This document shows, one piece after another, positions 25,585-34,146 of a stretch of DNA of 64,000 bases. The position numbers and the translations under genes were made by a program. Each line of letters opens with the position of its first letter. Position 1 is the stretch's first letter. Source of the DNA: Pseudomonadota bacterium (GTDB lineage: Bacteria > Desulfobacterota > Binatia > Binatales > Binataceae); assembly GCA_021324855.1 (NCBI GenBank), contig JAJPIG010000031.1:1-64000 (forward strand). The letters are read 5' to 3'. Under the pieces are notes generated by a model that worked only from the letters and a program-made list of their open reading frames with translations, did not search any database and was not told the DNA's origin.

Positions 25585-27231
25585 CTACGCCGCGGCGGTC
25601 GCGGCTTCAAGCTCGTACGCGCCGGGACTCAAGCCGTCCTTCGGCCGCAGCACGATTTTGACGGACAGGCGCTGCTCGAGCGTCTCGAGGTCGCGCGCGC
25701 CGAAATCATAAAGATAGTGCGCGATGTCGGGATTCACCCGCACCAGCAGCATCTCATCATGCCCGCGGCGCGCCGCCTCACGATAGAGCGCGCGCAACAC
25801 CTCGGCGGCGAGCGTCGGCGTCGATTTGACCACTCCGCGTCCCTGGCAATGCGCGCACGACGTGGTCAGCAGTTCTTCGAGGCTCTCGCGCGTGCGCTTG
25901 CGGGTCATCTGGACAAGTCCGAGCTCGGAGATCTTGAGCGCCGAAGTGCGGGCCTTGTCGCGCTTGAGCAACTGGCCGAGCGCATCGCTCACGCGCTTGC
26001 GATCGGCCTCGCGCGCCATGTCGATGAAATCCACGATGATGATCCCGCCGATATTGCGCAGGCGAAGCTGACGCACCACCTCGTCGACCGCTTCGAGATT
26101 GGTCTTGAGCACGGTCTCGTGCTGGCTCTTCTTGCCGACGAAGCGCCCGGTGTTGACGTCGATTGCGGTCAACGCCTCCGCTTGATCGAAAATCAGGTAG
26201 CCGCCCGACTTGAGCCAAACCTTGCGATCGAGCGCGCGCTCGATCTGCTCCTCGAGGTTGAAGTGATCGAAAATCGGCTCGGTCTCCTCGTAGCGCGCGA
26301 GCCGCGAACGCAGCCGCGGCATGTAGTTCTGCACGAACCCAACGATCCGATCGAAGGTCGCCGGGTCGTCGCACCATAGCTTGTCGACGTCGCTCGAAAA
26401 CAGATCGCGCACCGCGCGCTGCGCGAGATCGAGATCGCTGTAGAGCACCGTGGCCGGCCCGCTGGTCTCGGCTTTTTTCAGAATCGAGGACCAGAGCTTG
26501 GTCAGAAACGCGATGTCGCGCTGGATCTCGCGCTTGCTGACGCCCTCGCACGCCGTGCGCACGATGAACCCGCCCTGCGACGGTCGCAGCTCATTCACCG
26601 CGGTGCGAAGCCGGTTGCGCTCCTCTGCGCTCTCGATCCGCCGCGAGATGCCGAGGTGCGGATTGGTCGGCGTATAGACCAAGTGCCGGCCGGGAATCGA
26701 AATTGAAGAGGTGAGCCGCGCGCCCTTGGTGCCCATCGGCTCTTTCGCGATCTGAACGATGATCTCCTGGTTGCGCCGGAGCTGCTGCTCGATCGGAAGA
26801 TTGACGCGCTTGGCGCTGCTCCGATGGCCTCCCCGTCTTCGCCGTCCCCGTGGCGCGGTGCCATTGCTTTCGGTGGTCGGGTCGACCCCGGGTTCGATCT
26901 CATCGGGAGCGGTTTCGCCGCCTTCCGATGAATGCTCCTCAGTTACCGGTTCAAGCTCGACATCCTCGCCCGCAACCTCAGCCATCGTGCCGAACGCGTC
27001 CGCACCGTTGTGGAAATCGGAGACGTGCAGGAAGCCGGCCTTTTCAAGTCCTATATCGACGAACGCCGCCTGCATCCCGGGCAACACCCGCGTTACCTTG
27101 CCCTTATAGATGTTGCCGACCAGCCCGGCACGGGTGTTGCGCTCCAAGTAAAACTCCGTCAATTGGCCGTCTTCGACCAGCGCTACACGCACTTCGAGCG
27201 CGGCGGCATTGATTATGATTTCACGTTTCAC
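25585..27231 (-). CDS. rng: Ribonuclease E/G family protein
   Basis: 548 aa, GTG start. RNase G-like layout: RIIVN-like start (REIIINAAALEVRVALVEDGQL), S1 domain (GNIYKGKVTRVLPGMQAAFVDIG), an insertion of about 60 residues, then the nuclease core with YDQA-type region (IFDQAEALTAIDVNTGRFVGKK, catalytic Asp in DVNTG, and Asp in IIIVDFIDM) and zinc-link cysteines CAHC in TTSCAHCQGRG. The insertion in the S1 domain is acidic then strongly basic (APRGRRRRGGHRSSAKR) and could bind RNA. Degrades mRNA and processes rRNA. No RNase E C-terminal scaffold region is present. Confidence 0.93.
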   Translation of the reverse strand: MKREIIINAAALEVRVALVEDGQLTEFYLERNTRAGLVGNIYKGKVTRVLPGMQAAFVDIGLEKAGFLHVSDFHNGADAFGTMAEVAGEDVELEPVTEEHSSEGGETAPDEIEPGVDPTTESNGTAPRGRRRRGGHRSSAKRVNLPIEQQLRRNQEIIVQIAKEPMGTKGARLTSSISIPGRHLVYTPTNPHLGISRRIESAEERNRLRTAVNELRPSQGGFIVRTACEGVSKREIQRDIAFLTKLWSSILKKAETSGPATVLYSDLDLAQRAVRDLFSSDVDKLWCDDPATFDRIVGFVQNYMPRLRSRLARYEETEPIFDHFNLEEQIERALDRKVWLKSGGYLIFDQAEALTAIDVNTGRFVGKKSQHETVLKTNLEAVDEVVRQLRLRNIGGIIIVDFIDMAREADRKRVSDALGQLLKRDKARTSALKISELGLVQMTRKRTRESLEELLTTSCAHCQGRGVVKSTPTLAAEVLRALYREAARRGHDEMLLVRVNPDIAHYLYDFGARDLETLEQRLSVKIVLRPKDGLSPGAYELEAATAAA

Positions 27232-27538
27232 GGAACTGCGATCAAGTCTGATTCTGGAAGGCTACGCCCCGAACAAACGGGCAATGCCCGGTAGGAATGC
27301 CAATGGCAAGACGAAGTCGGTTAGGGAACCTCGTTCAGGCACGCCGCGGCTCAGCGGATAACCGCAATGATATCGGCCGAGTGACGTCGTTCCCCTCAAC
27401 TCCTCTGCATCTTAAGGCGATCATACGGAGCCCTGTCGGCGGGCGCAAGGTGACCACAGATTGGGCTAATGAGAAGATTACGCGCGTTTTCGCCAACCGC
27501 CTTGACTTGCCCACTTCCTGCAAGCTACTGATTTTCGA
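27232..27538. other. Divergent intergenic region between rng and HNH gene
   Basis: 307 bp. Should carry promoters for both directions. TTGACT at 27502-27507 is the best -35; the hexamer 17 nt on (27525-27530) is a poor -10, and it would place the transcript start next to the GTG of the HNH gene. A frame of 89 codons crosses the region but has no ribosome-binding site or family resemblance. Confidence 0.35.
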
Positions 27539-28183
27539 GTGTCAATTGCGGCTGAAAGCGCTATAGCAGCGCCTGGGAGCGCGCTATTGAACAGCCGGGT
27601 TCTGGTCCTGAACCGCTCATACTTGCCGGTTCACATCACCTCGGTCAAGCGCGCTTTCGCCCTGCTTTATCAGGGGGTCGCACGGGCCGTCGACGAACAA
27701 TATCGTACCTTCGATTTCGAGAGCTGGCGCCAGCTTTCCATAGAGATCCATCACGAGCGGATCGGGATCGTCGACGGGTTCATCCGCGTACCGCGTGTGC
27801 TGCTGTTGCAGGCATACGAACGCGTGCCGCGCCGCCACGTCCGTTTTTCACGGTTCAACATCTTCGCCCGTGACAATAACACCTGCCAATATTGCGGGCA
27901 GCGGCTGCCGCGGATGGAGCTGAACCTCGATCATGTGATCCCTCGCTCGCGCGGCGGTCTCTCGACCTGGGAAAACGTCGTCTGCTCGTGCCATGTCTGT
28001 AATCGGCGCAAGGGTGGACGTACCCCGGAAGAGGCGCGTATGGTGCTCATCCGTAAGCCGCGCCGTCCCGAGTGGACGCCCTTCTCGGCCGATATGTTCA
28101 GCCTCAAGCGCTACCAGGAGTGGATGCCGTTCCTAAGCGCCGTCGACAGCGCCTACTGGAACACTGAGCTTCAGGCCGAATAG
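27539..28183 (+). CDS. HNH endonuclease family protein
   Basis: 214 aa, GTG start. N-terminal domain (RVLVLNRSYLPVHITSVKRAFALLYQGVARAV) followed by an HNH fold: RDNNTCQYCGQRLPR (zinc CxxC), LDHVIPRSRGGLSTWENVVCSCHVCNRRKGG (catalytic His in LDHV, Asn in WEN, second CxxC). Widely conserved chromosomal HNH proteins of this type have no settled role and are not linked to a mobile element here. An in-frame TTG further in (27587) could also start it. Confidence 0.87.
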   Translation: MSIAAESAIAAPGSALLNSRVLVLNRSYLPVHITSVKRAFALLYQGVARAVDEQYRTFDFESWRQLSIEIHHERIGIVDGFIRVPRVLLLQAYERVPRRHVRFSRFNIFARDNNTCQYCGQRLPRMELNLDHVIPRSRGGLSTWENVVCSCHVCNRRKGGRTPEEARMVLIRKPRRPEWTPFSADMFSLKRYQEWMPFLSAVDSAYWNTELQAE

Positions 28184-28191
28184 GCCGTTTC

Positions 28192-28211
28192 TGGTCCGGC
28201 GCTCCGGACCA
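28192..28211 (+). terminator. Hairpin after HNH gene
   Basis: Perfect 8-bp GC-rich stem with a 4-nt loop (arms 28192-28199 and 28204-28211) eight bases after the HNH stop. No U-run follows, so it is a weak terminator candidate or an RNA 3'-end protector. Confidence 0.4.
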
Positions 28212-28370
28212 CAATTAGTAGGGCCTGACGCGATGATTAACCACAGCATCATGGCCGAGCGCTTGACCGCCTCCCCTGATTATCGGATACCTTTAGAGCG
28301 TCAAGTTGCCGATGGTGGCGGGGAGACGCGCTACCGGATGGATCGTGAGGGGCGGAGGTGAGGGCGGTGT

Positions 28371-31300
28371 ATGCGTCTTAAGAGTCTGGAACTGGTCGGT
28401 TTCAAATCCTTCCTCGATCCCACCCTGATTAGCTTCTCGCCCGGCATCACCGCGGTCGTCGGACCCAACGGATGCGGCAAGTCCAACGTGATGGACGCCA
28501 TCCGCTGGGTGCTCGGTGAGCAGGCCCCAACCAGACTTCGCGGCAAGAGCGTCGAGGATCTGATCTACGCTGGCAACGAGCATAATCCGGCCGCCAACAT
28601 GGCCGAAGTATCTCTGACGCTCGAAGCGGAAGATGAGACTGCGCTACCCGAGCCCTATTCGAAGCTGAGCGAAATCTGCGTCACCCGCCGCGCCTATCGT
28701 TCGGGCGACTCCGAATATCTGATCAATAAAGTTCCGTGCCGGCTCAAGGACATCACGGAGTTCTTCATGGCCGCAGGCATCCACAGCCGCGGCTACGCGC
28801 TGATTGAGCAGGGACGTGTCGAAGAGATTATCCAGGCGAAGCCGGTCGAGATCCGGGGGCTGATCGAAGAGGCCGCCGGGCTCGCGCTATTCAAGGGACG
28901 CCGCGAGATGAGCGAGCGCAAGCTCGAACGGGTGCGCGAAAACCTGAGCCGCGTCAACGATGTGCTTGCGGAAATCGAACGGCAGCTTAACTACTCGCGC
29001 CGCCAGGCGAAGAAGGCCGAGACTTACCGCGTAATCCGCGCCGAGCTCACTGAGCTCGAACGCTTTGCGGCCGCGCGCCGAATTCTGCATGAGCAATCCG
29101 AGCTGGCGCGGTTTTCCAAGCGTGAGAGTGACCTGCGTGCCGCCGGCAATGCGGCGCGGCTTGAAGTCAGCGATCTCGAAGCTGAGGTTCGCGCGGCCTC
29201 CGATGCGCTCGCTGCCGAGCGCGAGCGGCTGAATGCCGCCGCGCGTGAGTTCGAGAATCTGCGTGCGAGCGATGCGGACCGGGCGCGGGCGCGAGAGTTC
29301 CTCGCGCGGCGCCTTGCGGCGGTGAACGAGGAAGAGCCGGCGCTGCGCGCGCGACTCGCGGAACTCGAGGTGAAGGCGACCGCGTCGCGGGCAAGCCGCG
29401 CGCTGTTTGGCGCGCGGCTTGCCCGCGAACTCCGTGCCGACGATGGCTCCGAGTCGGCGCTCGTCGAGCTGAAGAATCGCCACGAACAGGCGCGCCTCGA
29501 GTTGCGCGCCATCGAGCGCCAGGCCGAAGATCTCAAGGACGATCTCTCGGAACTGGTGCGCGAAGCGGCGGTGATTCGTGGCCGGCTCGCCGACTTGAGC
29601 GGCGAGCGGGCTGAGTTAGACGAGCGGCTGAAGAATCATCCGGTGGACGGTTCTTCAGCCGGCACTTTCGGTCTGGCCGACTCCGCCGCGCTCGGCGTTG
29701 CCCAGGAGAACCTGCGCAACGCCGAGCGCGCGCTTGCCGAGGCGCGCGCCCGGCTCGATGAAATCGAGCGGGCCCGCAGCGCCGCCGTCGATCACGAAGT
29801 CGAAGCGCGCACTGCGGCCGAACGCGCGAACGATCGGGTCACTGCCGCGCGCGCCGCGCTCCAGGCCGCCGAGCGGCGCGCAGCGCGCCGGGCACAGGAT
29901 CCGACCGCGATGCGATTACGCGGCGTCCTCGAGTCGCTCAACGGCGATCGTCCCGCGATCGACCCGCCCGCGCTGCTCGACGTGATGCGCGTGCCGGCGC
30001 CGCTCAAGCCGGCAGTGCGCGCCGTGATGGGCGAGCAGCTCGATGCGGTGGTCGTCGATTCGCCGCATTTCGCCTCCAAGGCTATCGACATTCTCAAGGA
30101 GCAGCAGTCGGGACGCCTGAGCTTCGTGCCCGAAGCCACGATGGCCGCGCCGGGTGAACGGATCGACGCACCGGGTATCGCGGGGCGACTGGTCGAGATG
30201 CTCGATGTCGAGCCGCGCTTTGCTGCGACTGCTGAGGCGCTGCTTGGCCATGTAATGCTCGCGGAAAACGTGAACGCCGCGCTTGCAGCGTCGAATTTGA
30301 ACGGTCACGGCACGGTATTCGTCACGCGCGACGGCGATCTGGTCCATCCCGGACGGATTATCAGCGGCGGGAGTCCCGCCGATTCAGCCAGTTTGGAGAA
30401 CGATACGGAGGCGCCGCTTTCTCTCGAGGATGCGCGCGCGGCGCTGGGCGAGGCAGAGCGCGCGCACGCCGGCGCCGGGCGCGAGCTTGCCGATCGACGC
30501 GCCGAACGCGCCCGTCTCGAACACGAGCTCGGCGAAGCGCGCCGCGCCGTGGCCGCATCCGAGCATGCCTTCGATGAGGCGCGCAAACAGCTTGCCCGCA
30601 TCGAAAACCAGCTCGCGCTTGCCGAAGCGCGCCGCTCCGATGCTATCCGTCGCCTGGGTGAAATCGCGGAGACCGTCACCGCGTCGAACCTGCGCCTGGA
30701 AGAGCTGGCGATCGCGGAGCAGAAAGCCCGCGCTGATTTGGGAGCGGTCCGCGAAACGCTCGCCTCTGTCAGGTCCGCTTCCGAAGCGATCGAGAATGAA
30801 CTCGCAGAGACGACGGCGCGAGTCGAGGCACGCCGCGCGACTCTGAAGGCGATCGAGCAGGAGCTGCGGCATCTGCGCCGGCTCACCGACGAACTCGAAG
30901 GGCAGATGGCGTCCGACGAGGCGTCGCTTGCGCGTTTGGCGGCGGAACGAATCGAATTCGAGGGCGAGCTCGAGAAACTCGCCGTACAGGATGCGCAGAA
31001 TCGTCAACGCGAAGCCGGGCTGGGCTCGGAAATCGCGCGGCTCAAGGAAACGGTCGAGCATCGCGAAGGGCTCGTCGGCCAGGCGCGCGCCCGGCTGGAA
31101 GAGGCGCGCGAGCAATTGACGCGAATCGAGAATGAAGCCGTCGAATGCGGGCTCCATAAGGAACGCGCGAGCGCGCTTGGCGAGGAACTCGAGCGAAGCT
31201 TTGCGGAGAAATTCCTCGCGCCTTTCGCAACGCTGGTCGGCGACCTCGAACCCGCACTTGCCTCGCGCGATGCCGACGAGGATGAACGCCGGATTGCCGA

Positions 31301-31925
31301 GCTGCGCGCCCGCGCCGAGCGCATCGGCGAAGTCAACCTCGCGGCCGAAGGAGAGGTGCGGGAGCTCGAGGAACGCGCCACGACTCTGGGTGCGGAAAAG
31401 GCCGATCTCGAAGCCGCAGTCGAGGACCTGACGCAGACTATCGCACGGCTAAATCGCGAGGCGCGCCGCCGCTTTGCGGAAACGTTCGAAGGCGCGGCGC
31501 GAAACTTCTCGGAGTTGTTCCCCAAGCTGATGCGCGGCGGGCAGGGGCATCTGGAACTAGACGGCAGCGGCGACCTGCTCGAAGCGGGCGTCAACATTTT
31601 GATCCAGCCGCCCGGCAAGAAGGTCCGCGAGCTGGCGTTGCTCTCGGGCGGCGAGAAGGCGCTCTCCGCGATGGCGCTGATGTTCTCGCTGTTCCTGCTC
31701 AATCCGAGTCCGTTCTGCGTGATGGACGAGGTCGACGCGCCGCTCGACGAGTTCAGCGTCGCCGCGTTCGCGACGATCGTCGAGGAGTTCAAGGAACGCT
31801 CGCAGTTCATCGTGATTACGCACAATCAACGCACGATGCAGCGCGCGGACCAGGTGCACGGCGTCACGATGGATCGCCCGGGCATTTCGAAGGTAATTTC
31901 GATGCGTATCCCACGCGCCGCGTAA
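28371..31925 (+). CDS. smc: Chromosome segregation protein SMC
   Basis: 1184 aa. N-terminal head with GFKSF and Walker A GPNGCGKSN; long coiled coil; hinge at about 513-670; returning coiled coil; C-terminal head with signature LLSGGEKALSAMALMFSLFLL and Walker B FCVMDEVDAPLDE. It organises and separates chromosomes with ScpA/ScpB, which are not in the window. Two stretches break the coiled coil: near residues 338-353 and near 405-430 (KNHPVDGSSAGTFG). Both are encoded by inverted repeats, one with 19-bp perfect arms. ATG follows GGAGGTGAGGGCGGTGT. Confidence 0.97.
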   Translation: MRLKSLELVGFKSFLDPTLISFSPGITAVVGPNGCGKSNVMDAIRWVLGEQAPTRLRGKSVEDLIYAGNEHNPAANMAEVSLTLEAEDETALPEPYSKLSEICVTRRAYRSGDSEYLINKVPCRLKDITEFFMAAGIHSRGYALIEQGRVEEIIQAKPVEIRGLIEEAAGLALFKGRREMSERKLERVRENLSRVNDVLAEIERQLNYSRRQAKKAETYRVIRAELTELERFAAARRILHEQSELARFSKRESDLRAAGNAARLEVSDLEAEVRAASDALAAERERLNAAAREFENLRASDADRARAREFLARRLAAVNEEEPALRARLAELEVKATASRASRALFGARLARELRADDGSESALVELKNRHEQARLELRAIERQAEDLKDDLSELVREAAVIRGRLADLSGERAELDERLKNHPVDGSSAGTFGLADSAALGVAQENLRNAERALAEARARLDEIERARSAAVDHEVEARTAAERANDRVTAARAALQAAERRAARRAQDPTAMRLRGVLESLNGDRPAIDPPALLDVMRVPAPLKPAVRAVMGEQLDAVVVDSPHFASKAIDILKEQQSGRLSFVPEATMAAPGERIDAPGIAGRLVEMLDVEPRFAATAEALLGHVMLAENVNAALAASNLNGHGTVFVTRDGDLVHPGRIISGGSPADSASLENDTEAPLSLEDARAALGEAERAHAGAGRELADRRAERARLEHELGEARRAVAASEHAFDEARKQLARIENQLALAEARRSDAIRRLGEIAETVTASNLRLEELAIAEQKARADLGAVRETLASVRSASEAIENELAETTARVEARRATLKAIEQELRHLRRLTDELEGQMASDEASLARLAAERIEFEGELEKLAVQDAQNRQREAGLGSEIARLKETVEHREGLVGQARARLEEAREQLTRIENEAVECGLHKERASALGEELERSFAEKFLAPFATLVGDLEPALASRDADEDERRIAELRARAERIGEVNLAAEGEVRELEERATTLGAEKADLEAAVEDLTQTIARLNREARRRFAETFEGAARNFSELFPKLMRGGQGHLELDGSGDLLEAGVNILIQPPGKKVRELALLSGGEKALSAMALMFSLFLLNPSPFCVMDEVDAPLDEFSVAAFATIVEEFKERSQFIVITHNQRTMQRADQVHGVTMDRPGISKVISMRIPRAA
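29385..29428 (+). repeat. 19-bp perfect inverted repeat in smc coiled coil
   Basis: Arms 29385-29403 and 29410-29428 with a 6-nt loop (TGTTTG). Encodes about residues 339-353 in the N-terminal coiled-coil arm. Confidence 0.9.
29585..29661 (+). repeat. Two shorter inverted repeats in smc
   Basis: An 8-bp dyad with 7-nt loop near 29585-29607 is followed by an 11-bp perfect dyad (29625-29635 and 29651-29661, 15-nt loop). They cover the codons of a non-helical interruption in the coiled coil (about residues 405-430). Confidence 0.6.
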
Positions 31926-32179
31926 TCATTCGCGGCGCCGCGCGCTGCCCGGTGCATCAAGCGGATTATGCGCCGTATCCATTCGGTTCAAGAGCATTCG
32001 GCATCTGACGCCGGTGCGAGGAAACCGAAGTGACGAGACAACTTCGCGCGGCGCAGTGCTGATCGAAAATCGAGTCACGCAGCGCGTCGTTGTTCCCCAT
32101 CGGGAATGCCCCTGTTATTCTCGGAAGCGCATTCGCGTTTTCGCCGGACTCACCGAAGAAGTCGAAAAGGGATTTTGAC

Positions 32180-33571
32180 GTGCCGCCCTATGAAATAGCC
32201 GTGCTGGTGATGATGGCGGCGGGCGTGCAGTTCGGCCTGCTCGGCCTGGCGCTGCTGATAGAAACGAGCCATCGCAAAGGCCGGCCTTCGCCGGCCTTGC
32301 GGCCATCGCGTGGTCGGCGCGCCGAGCGTCATCTGGCGCCGGTTCCGTTGCGTCCGCGGCGGGAGGCGGAGCCGCCGGCGGCGGCTCCGCCTCCCGCCGC
32401 GCCCGAGACGCAGCCGCCGCGCCGCGAAGGCGCTGGTCCGCCGGAGCCGGCTCCGCCCGAGATGTTTCAGCCGTCGGCTGAAACATCTCGGGCGGAGGAA
32501 CCGGCCGCCGCGATGCCGGAAATCACGCCTGAAGCCGAGCCTTCCCTTGCGGCCCCCGAGCCGGCGGCTGAAGCTGAGTTGCTCGAGCCGGAGGTGCAGC
32601 CGGCGGCTGCACCCGCGCCGGTCGCGCCGAAGCTTTCGCGGTTGGGGTTGGGACTTCGGAAGACGCACGAAGCGCTCATGGCCCGGTTGCGCGCGGTGCT
32701 CGGTGGTGGCGCTCAGGGCAAACAGCTCTACGAGGAACTGGAGGAGGCGTTGATCGGCGCCGACGTCGGCGTTGAGGCGAGCGCGCGAATCGTGCAGGCG
32801 GTGCGCGATGACTTGAAAAACGAGGCGCATCCCGAGACGGTGCGCGCCGCGCTCAAAGCTGAAATCGAACGCGTTTTGGAGTCAGTTGAACGGCCGGCGG
32901 CCGATTCCGGCGACGAGCCGCTCGTCGTGATGCTGGTGGGCGTCAACGGCGCCGGCAAAACCACCACGCTTGCGAAGCTCGCCGCACGTTTCAAGGCCGA
33001 GCGCGGCCCGGTGATCGTCGCCGCAGCCGATACTTTTCGCGCCGCTGCGATCGATCAGCTCGAAGTCTGGTGCAATCGGGTCGGCGCCGAAATCATCAAA
33101 CAGAAGCAGGGCTCCGATCCGGCAGCGATCGCTTTCGATGCGGTTGCGGCGGCGCGCGCCCGCGGAATCAAGACGGTCCTGATCGATACCGCGGGCCGCT
33201 TGCAAACCAAGAGCAACCTGATGGAGGAGTTGAAGAAAATCGCTCGGGTCGCGGGACGAAATCTGCCCGGTGCGCCGCATGAAACGTGGCTCGTGCTGGA
33301 CGCGACCACCGGTCAGAATGCGCTTAGTCAGGCGCAGGTTTTCAAGGAGGCCGTGCCGCTGACGGGGGTCATTCTCGCGAAGCTCGACAGCACAGCGAAG
33401 GGAGGGGTGGTAATCGCAATCGCGGATCGGATGAAGCTACCGGTTCGCTTCGTTGGAATCGGAGAAAGCGTCGAGGATTTGCGGCCCTTCGACGCCCATG
33501 AGTTCGTGGAAGCGCTGTTCGAAAGCGAAGATGCCGCCAATCAGAACGCCAGCGGCTCTTATGCAGCTTGA
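32180..33571 (+). CDS. ftsY: Signal recognition particle receptor FtsY, membrane-anchored form
   Basis: 463 aa from a GTG preceded by AAAAGGG. N-terminal transmembrane helix (EIAVLVMMAAGVQFGLLGLALLI), then a Pro/Ala/Glu/Arg-rich linker of about 125 residues, then the NG domain: N-domain (SRLGLGLRKTHEAL), G1 GVNGAGKTTTLAKLA, DTFRAAAIDQL, DTAGRLQTKSNLMEEL, KLDSTAKGGV and GIGESVEDLRPF. It docks ribosome-SRP complexes at the membrane. The linker DNA is a series of inverted repeats, two with arms of 22 and 23 bp, all in frame. A longer reading from a TTG at 32090 lacks a ribosome-binding site. Confidence 0.95.
   Translation: MPPYEIAVLVMMAAGVQFGLLGLALLIETSHRKGRPSPALRPSRGRRAERHLAPVPLRPRREAEPPAAAPPPAAPETQPPRREGAGPPEPAPPEMFQPSAETSRAEEPAAAMPEITPEAEPSLAAPEPAAEAELLEPEVQPAAAPAPVAPKLSRLGLGLRKTHEALMARLRAVLGGGAQGKQLYEELEEALIGADVGVEASARIVQAVRDDLKNEAHPETVRAALKAEIERVLESVERPAADSGDEPLVVMLVGVNGAGKTTTLAKLAARFKAERGPVIVAAADTFRAAAIDQLEVWCNRVGAEIIKQKQGSDPAAIAFDAVAAARARGIKTVLIDTAGRLQTKSNLMEELKKIARVAGRNLPGAPHETWLVLDATTGQNALSQAQVFKEAVPLTGVILAKLDSTAKGGVVIAIADRMKLPVRFVGIGESVEDLRPFDAHEFVEALFESEDAANQNASGSYAA
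32277..32298 (+). repeat. 9-bp inverted repeat at start of ftsY linker
   Basis: Perfect arms 32277-32285 and 32290-32298 with a 4-nt loop (CTTC). First of the series of dyads in the linker. Confidence 0.7.
32355..32401 (+). repeat. 22-bp perfect inverted repeat in ftsY linker
   Basis: Arms 32355-32376 and 32380-32401, 3-nt spacer GGC. Encodes a Glu/Ala/Pro-rich stretch (about residues 59-74). Confidence 0.92.
32451..32497 (+). repeat. 23-bp perfect inverted repeat in ftsY linker
   Basis: Arms 32451-32473 and 32475-32497 with a single central base. Encodes about residues 91-106 (PPEMFQPSAETSRAE). Because it is a near-perfect palindrome, the opposite strand reads almost the same peptide. Confidence 0.95.
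32593..32613 (+). repeat. 10-bp inverted repeat near end of ftsY linker
   Basis: Perfect arms 32593-32602 and 32604-32613 around one central G, shortly before the N-domain. Confidence 0.75.
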
Positions 33572-33616
33572 CAGCGTTATTTATCGAAAATTAAAGTGAC
33601 AGAGGAAGTTACACTG

Positions 33617-33865
33617 ATGGCGATTGATGTTCTGAAGCAGCTCGATGAACGGATCCAGGCCTCGGTTACTCGTATCAACCAGTTGCGGCAGGAGAACGAG
33701 AAGCTCGCCAAGCAGCTCGACGAGAGCGAGCGTCGCTACGCGGAGGCTAACGCTCGGATAAAGCAGCTCGACGACGAGCGGCAAAAGAACGAAAGCGAGC
33801 GCAACGAGATTCGCAGCCGGATCGAGAAGATACTGACCCGCTTCGACGGGCTCGATCTTGGGTAG
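33617..33865 (+). CDS. ZapB-like cell division coiled-coil protein
   Basis: 82 aa, almost entirely one heptad-rich helix (VLKQLDERIQASVTRINQLRQENEKLAKQLDES...). Size, composition and location directly before zapA fit a ZapB-type FtsZ-ring organiser, although coiled coils are poor evidence of homology. ATG with GAGGAAG ten bases upstream; an in-frame GTG at 33596 is less likely. Confidence 0.7.
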   Translation: MAIDVLKQLDERIQASVTRINQLRQENEKLAKQLDESERRYAEANARIKQLDDERQKNESERNEIRSRIEKILTRFDGLDLG

Positions 33866-33876
33866 CCGGGGAGATG

Positions 33877-34146
33877 ATGAAGGCCGTCAACGTCGAGATT
33901 ATGGGGCTGAGCCTGACCGTCGCCAGCGAGAATGGCGACGAGTGGGTGAAAAATCTGGCTCAGACGGTCGATGAAAGGATCCGGCAGATTCAGGCCGGCG
34001 GACGGACGGTCAACTCGATCAATCTCGCGATTCTCGCCGCGCTCAACTTTGCTGACGAGCTCGAGCGGCTTCGCAAGGACCATCGGGAACTTATTGAACG
34101 GATTGAGGCATTGAACGGTAGATTGTCGCAGGCGATGAACGAGTAG
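33877..34146 (+). CDS. zapA: Cell division protein ZapA
   Basis: 89 aa. N-terminal beta strands (VNVEIMGLSLTVASENGDEWVKNLAQTVDERI) followed by VNSINLAILAALNFADELERLRKD and a C-terminal helix, matching ZapA. It bundles FtsZ protofilaments at midcell. Two ATGs are adjacent (33874 and 33877); the GGGGAG just upstream favours the second. Followed by a 263-nt gap and then fau, the classical setting of 6S RNA. Confidence 0.87.
   Translation: MKAVNVEIMGLSLTVASENGDEWVKNLAQTVDERIRQIQAGGRTVNSINLAILAALNFADELERLRKDHRELIERIEALNGRLSQAMNE
34111..34139 (+). promoter_or_regulatory. Possible promoter for the zapA-fau intergenic RNA
   Basis: TTGAAC (34111-34116) and GATGAA (34134-34139) with 17-nt spacing lie inside the 3' end of zapA and would start transcription at about 34146, where a G-rich complementary end begins. 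Both hexamers are partial matches. Confidence 0.3.

Noticed and set aside
27297-27566. 89-codon frame between rng and the HNH gene
   Set aside because: No ribosome-binding site, no recognisable sequence, and it overlaps the start of the HNH gene in another frame.
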